From Clostridia bacterium (GTDB lineage: Bacteria; Bacillota; Clostridia; Christensenellales; Borkfalkiaceae): 16,873 nt of DNA. Both the position numbers and the translations under genes were made by a program. Under the pieces are notes generated by a model. The model was not told where the DNA came from and ran no database searches. It saw only the letters and a list, made by a program, of their open reading frames with translations. Below are positions 15,859 to 16,873 of the stretch, in pieces. The first letter of the stretch is position 1, and each line of letters starts with the position of its first letter. The stretch covers positions 1-16,873 of the forward strand of contig JAFVSF010000077.1 in the NCBI GenBank assembly GCA_017503885.1, read 5' to 3'.

Positions 15859-16873
15859 TTATTTAACAGGCCATCCCGTAGTTGTATCAAGAAGATGAGC
15901 GTTGAAATTTAAACTCTCAAGACCACTAAATATAGCCTTCATTTCGTCGGTATCGCCAACGAATAATGCGTAAGTATATTCAAGTGGAACGAAGTCTACC
16001 ATCTTACGTTCGATTGATGGGTTAATATAGTTATAGTTCATTGCTGCATAACTTGGAACAATTTGCTCTTCGCCAAAGGTGAAGAATCCAGAGTGGTACT
16101 TTCTGTTATGCTCTTCTGCAAAGTAGTTGTTAGACTCTCTACCTCTAGATGCAATGTATTTGTCTGCATTAGGCATATAGATACCTACACCGAACTTGTT
16201 AGCGTTAACGAAAGCACACCAGTCGTTAATCATATACTTTTCGCTAATTGCGTAGAAGTAATTAGCAGAAGTTACAGTTGATTTAAGGCTAGTTTTTGCT
16301 TGGTTAATACCATTTTGGTCTGAAAGGTTTGGATCAAAAATAGTACCTTGCTTAGTTTCGCAATAGAAATAGTTAAGCGGATAAGTAAAATACGTTGCAG
16401 GAGTTTCTTGTGCGTTAAGTTGAATATCCCACTCGCCAATAAAACAAGAGAAATCAGTATATACGTTATCTACGATAATTGCACCACCCTCATCAAAGTA
16501 ATAAGTTACTTCGATATAGCCGTTTGCTTGAATGTTAGTATAGAAGAACCATTCTTGAGCCTTCATAATAATATAAAGGTAATCTTCTTTCCAAACGTAA
16601 TCTATAATTTGAGGAGAGTGACCACCAAAGTCTCCACATTGAATTGGGTTATATTTTACACCACCACTAAGACCTTGATAATAAGAACCTTTATCTTCTG
16701 GGTCATACTTAGGATTATAACCGTGAGTTTTATCTACTTGTGAATAGTATGAAGGTTGAACTTCTCTACCTAAGTCGTAAATGTTAATAAGGTTAACGTT
16801 GCCACTAACAACTTGAGCAGCATCATAATCTGGGTCTACGTAACGGTCAACAACGATGTTACCATCAAAGTCC
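15859..16873 (-). CDS. Partial protein, possibly carbohydrate-active, cut by the window end
   Basis: The frame is open from the window edge to the TAA at 15861-15859, giving 337 visible codons; a Met at 16566 lies well inside and is not the start. The sequence is rich in Tyr, Trp, Phe and Asn and beta-type. Two conserved-looking stretches are LGREVQPSYY (16744-16773) and YNPIQCGDFGGHSP (16612-16653). They recall uncharacterised large carbohydrate-active proteins that carry a 'GR-IQ-SYY ... NP-QGGD' pair; this comparison is from memory and uncertain. Near the C-terminus ERKMVDFVPLEYTYALFVGD is followed by a helical end. No catalytic residues can be assigned. It lies upstream in the same direction as the surface-protein and mannosidase genes, so it may belong to the same glycan locus. 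Confidence 0.75.
   Translation of the reverse strand, partial: DFDGNIVVDRYVDPDYDAAQVVSGNVNLINIYDLGREVQPSYYSQVDKTHGYNPKYDPEDKGSYYQGLSGGVKYNPIQCGDFGGHSPQIIDYVWKEDYLYIIMKAQEWFFYTNIQANGYIEVTYYFDEGGAIIVDNVYTDFSCFIGEWDIQLNAQETPATYFTYPLNYFYCETKQGTIFDPNLSDQNGINQAKTSLKSTVTSANYFYAISEKYMINDWCAFVNANKFGVGIYMPNADKYIASRGRESNNYFAEEHNRKYHSGFFTFGEEQIVPSYAAMNYNYINPSIERKMVDFVPLEYTYALFVGDTDEMKAIFSGLESLNFNAHLLDTTTGWPVK

Overview
The window is AT-rich bacterial DNA. Strong SD-like ribosome sites, a lipobox lipoprotein, KtrAB potassium uptake, Ser/Glu-rich linkers and a very large surface protein with a C-terminal anchor all point to a low-GC Gram-positive (Bacillota). Linker and anchor style recall gut Clostridia (Christensenellales-like); that placement is an inference from sequence style and could not be tested here.

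Layout. At the left edge lies a tRNA-Leu(CAG) with encoded CCA and its own terminator (57-166). A plus-strand ktrB-ktrA potassium-uptake operon follows (417-2401) with promoter and terminator. Facing it is a minus-strand gene for an unrecognised exported protein with a C-terminal membrane segment (2448-3800). That gene shares a divergent promoter region with a plus-strand SGNH/GDSL-family lipoprotein (3970-5214). Two strong hairpins (5222-5327) close the lipoprotein gene and the minus-strand cluster that meets it.

From 5358 to the right end everything is on the minus strand. In transcription order it holds: the 3' part of a truncated, apparently carbohydrate-related gene (15859 to beyond 16873); a 319-base spacer with hairpins; a secreted beta-repeat protein (13983-15539); a 1569-residue protein of alternating beta modules and alpha-helical FIVAR-like repeats with a C-terminal membrane anchor (9280-13989); a Gfo/Idh/MocA oxidoreductase (7886-9166); and a GH38 alpha-mannosidase (5358-7841). 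Gene order suggests a glycan-handling locus: extracellular binding or adhesion proteins plus cytoplasmic mannoside hydrolysis and sugar oxidation.

The main observation is that the two surface-protein reading frames look like one protein of about 2,090 residues broken by a one-base frameshift near 13986-14019. The first frame has the signal peptide but stops inside a repeat boundary; the second carries on the repeat pattern, has no signal peptide or ribosome site, and carries the membrane anchor. The anchor has no LPXTG; it has a Gly-Gly-Cys-containing motif before the hydrophobic segment. Whether the break is a real mutation, a sequencing or assembly error, or programmed frameshifting cannot be decided from this window.
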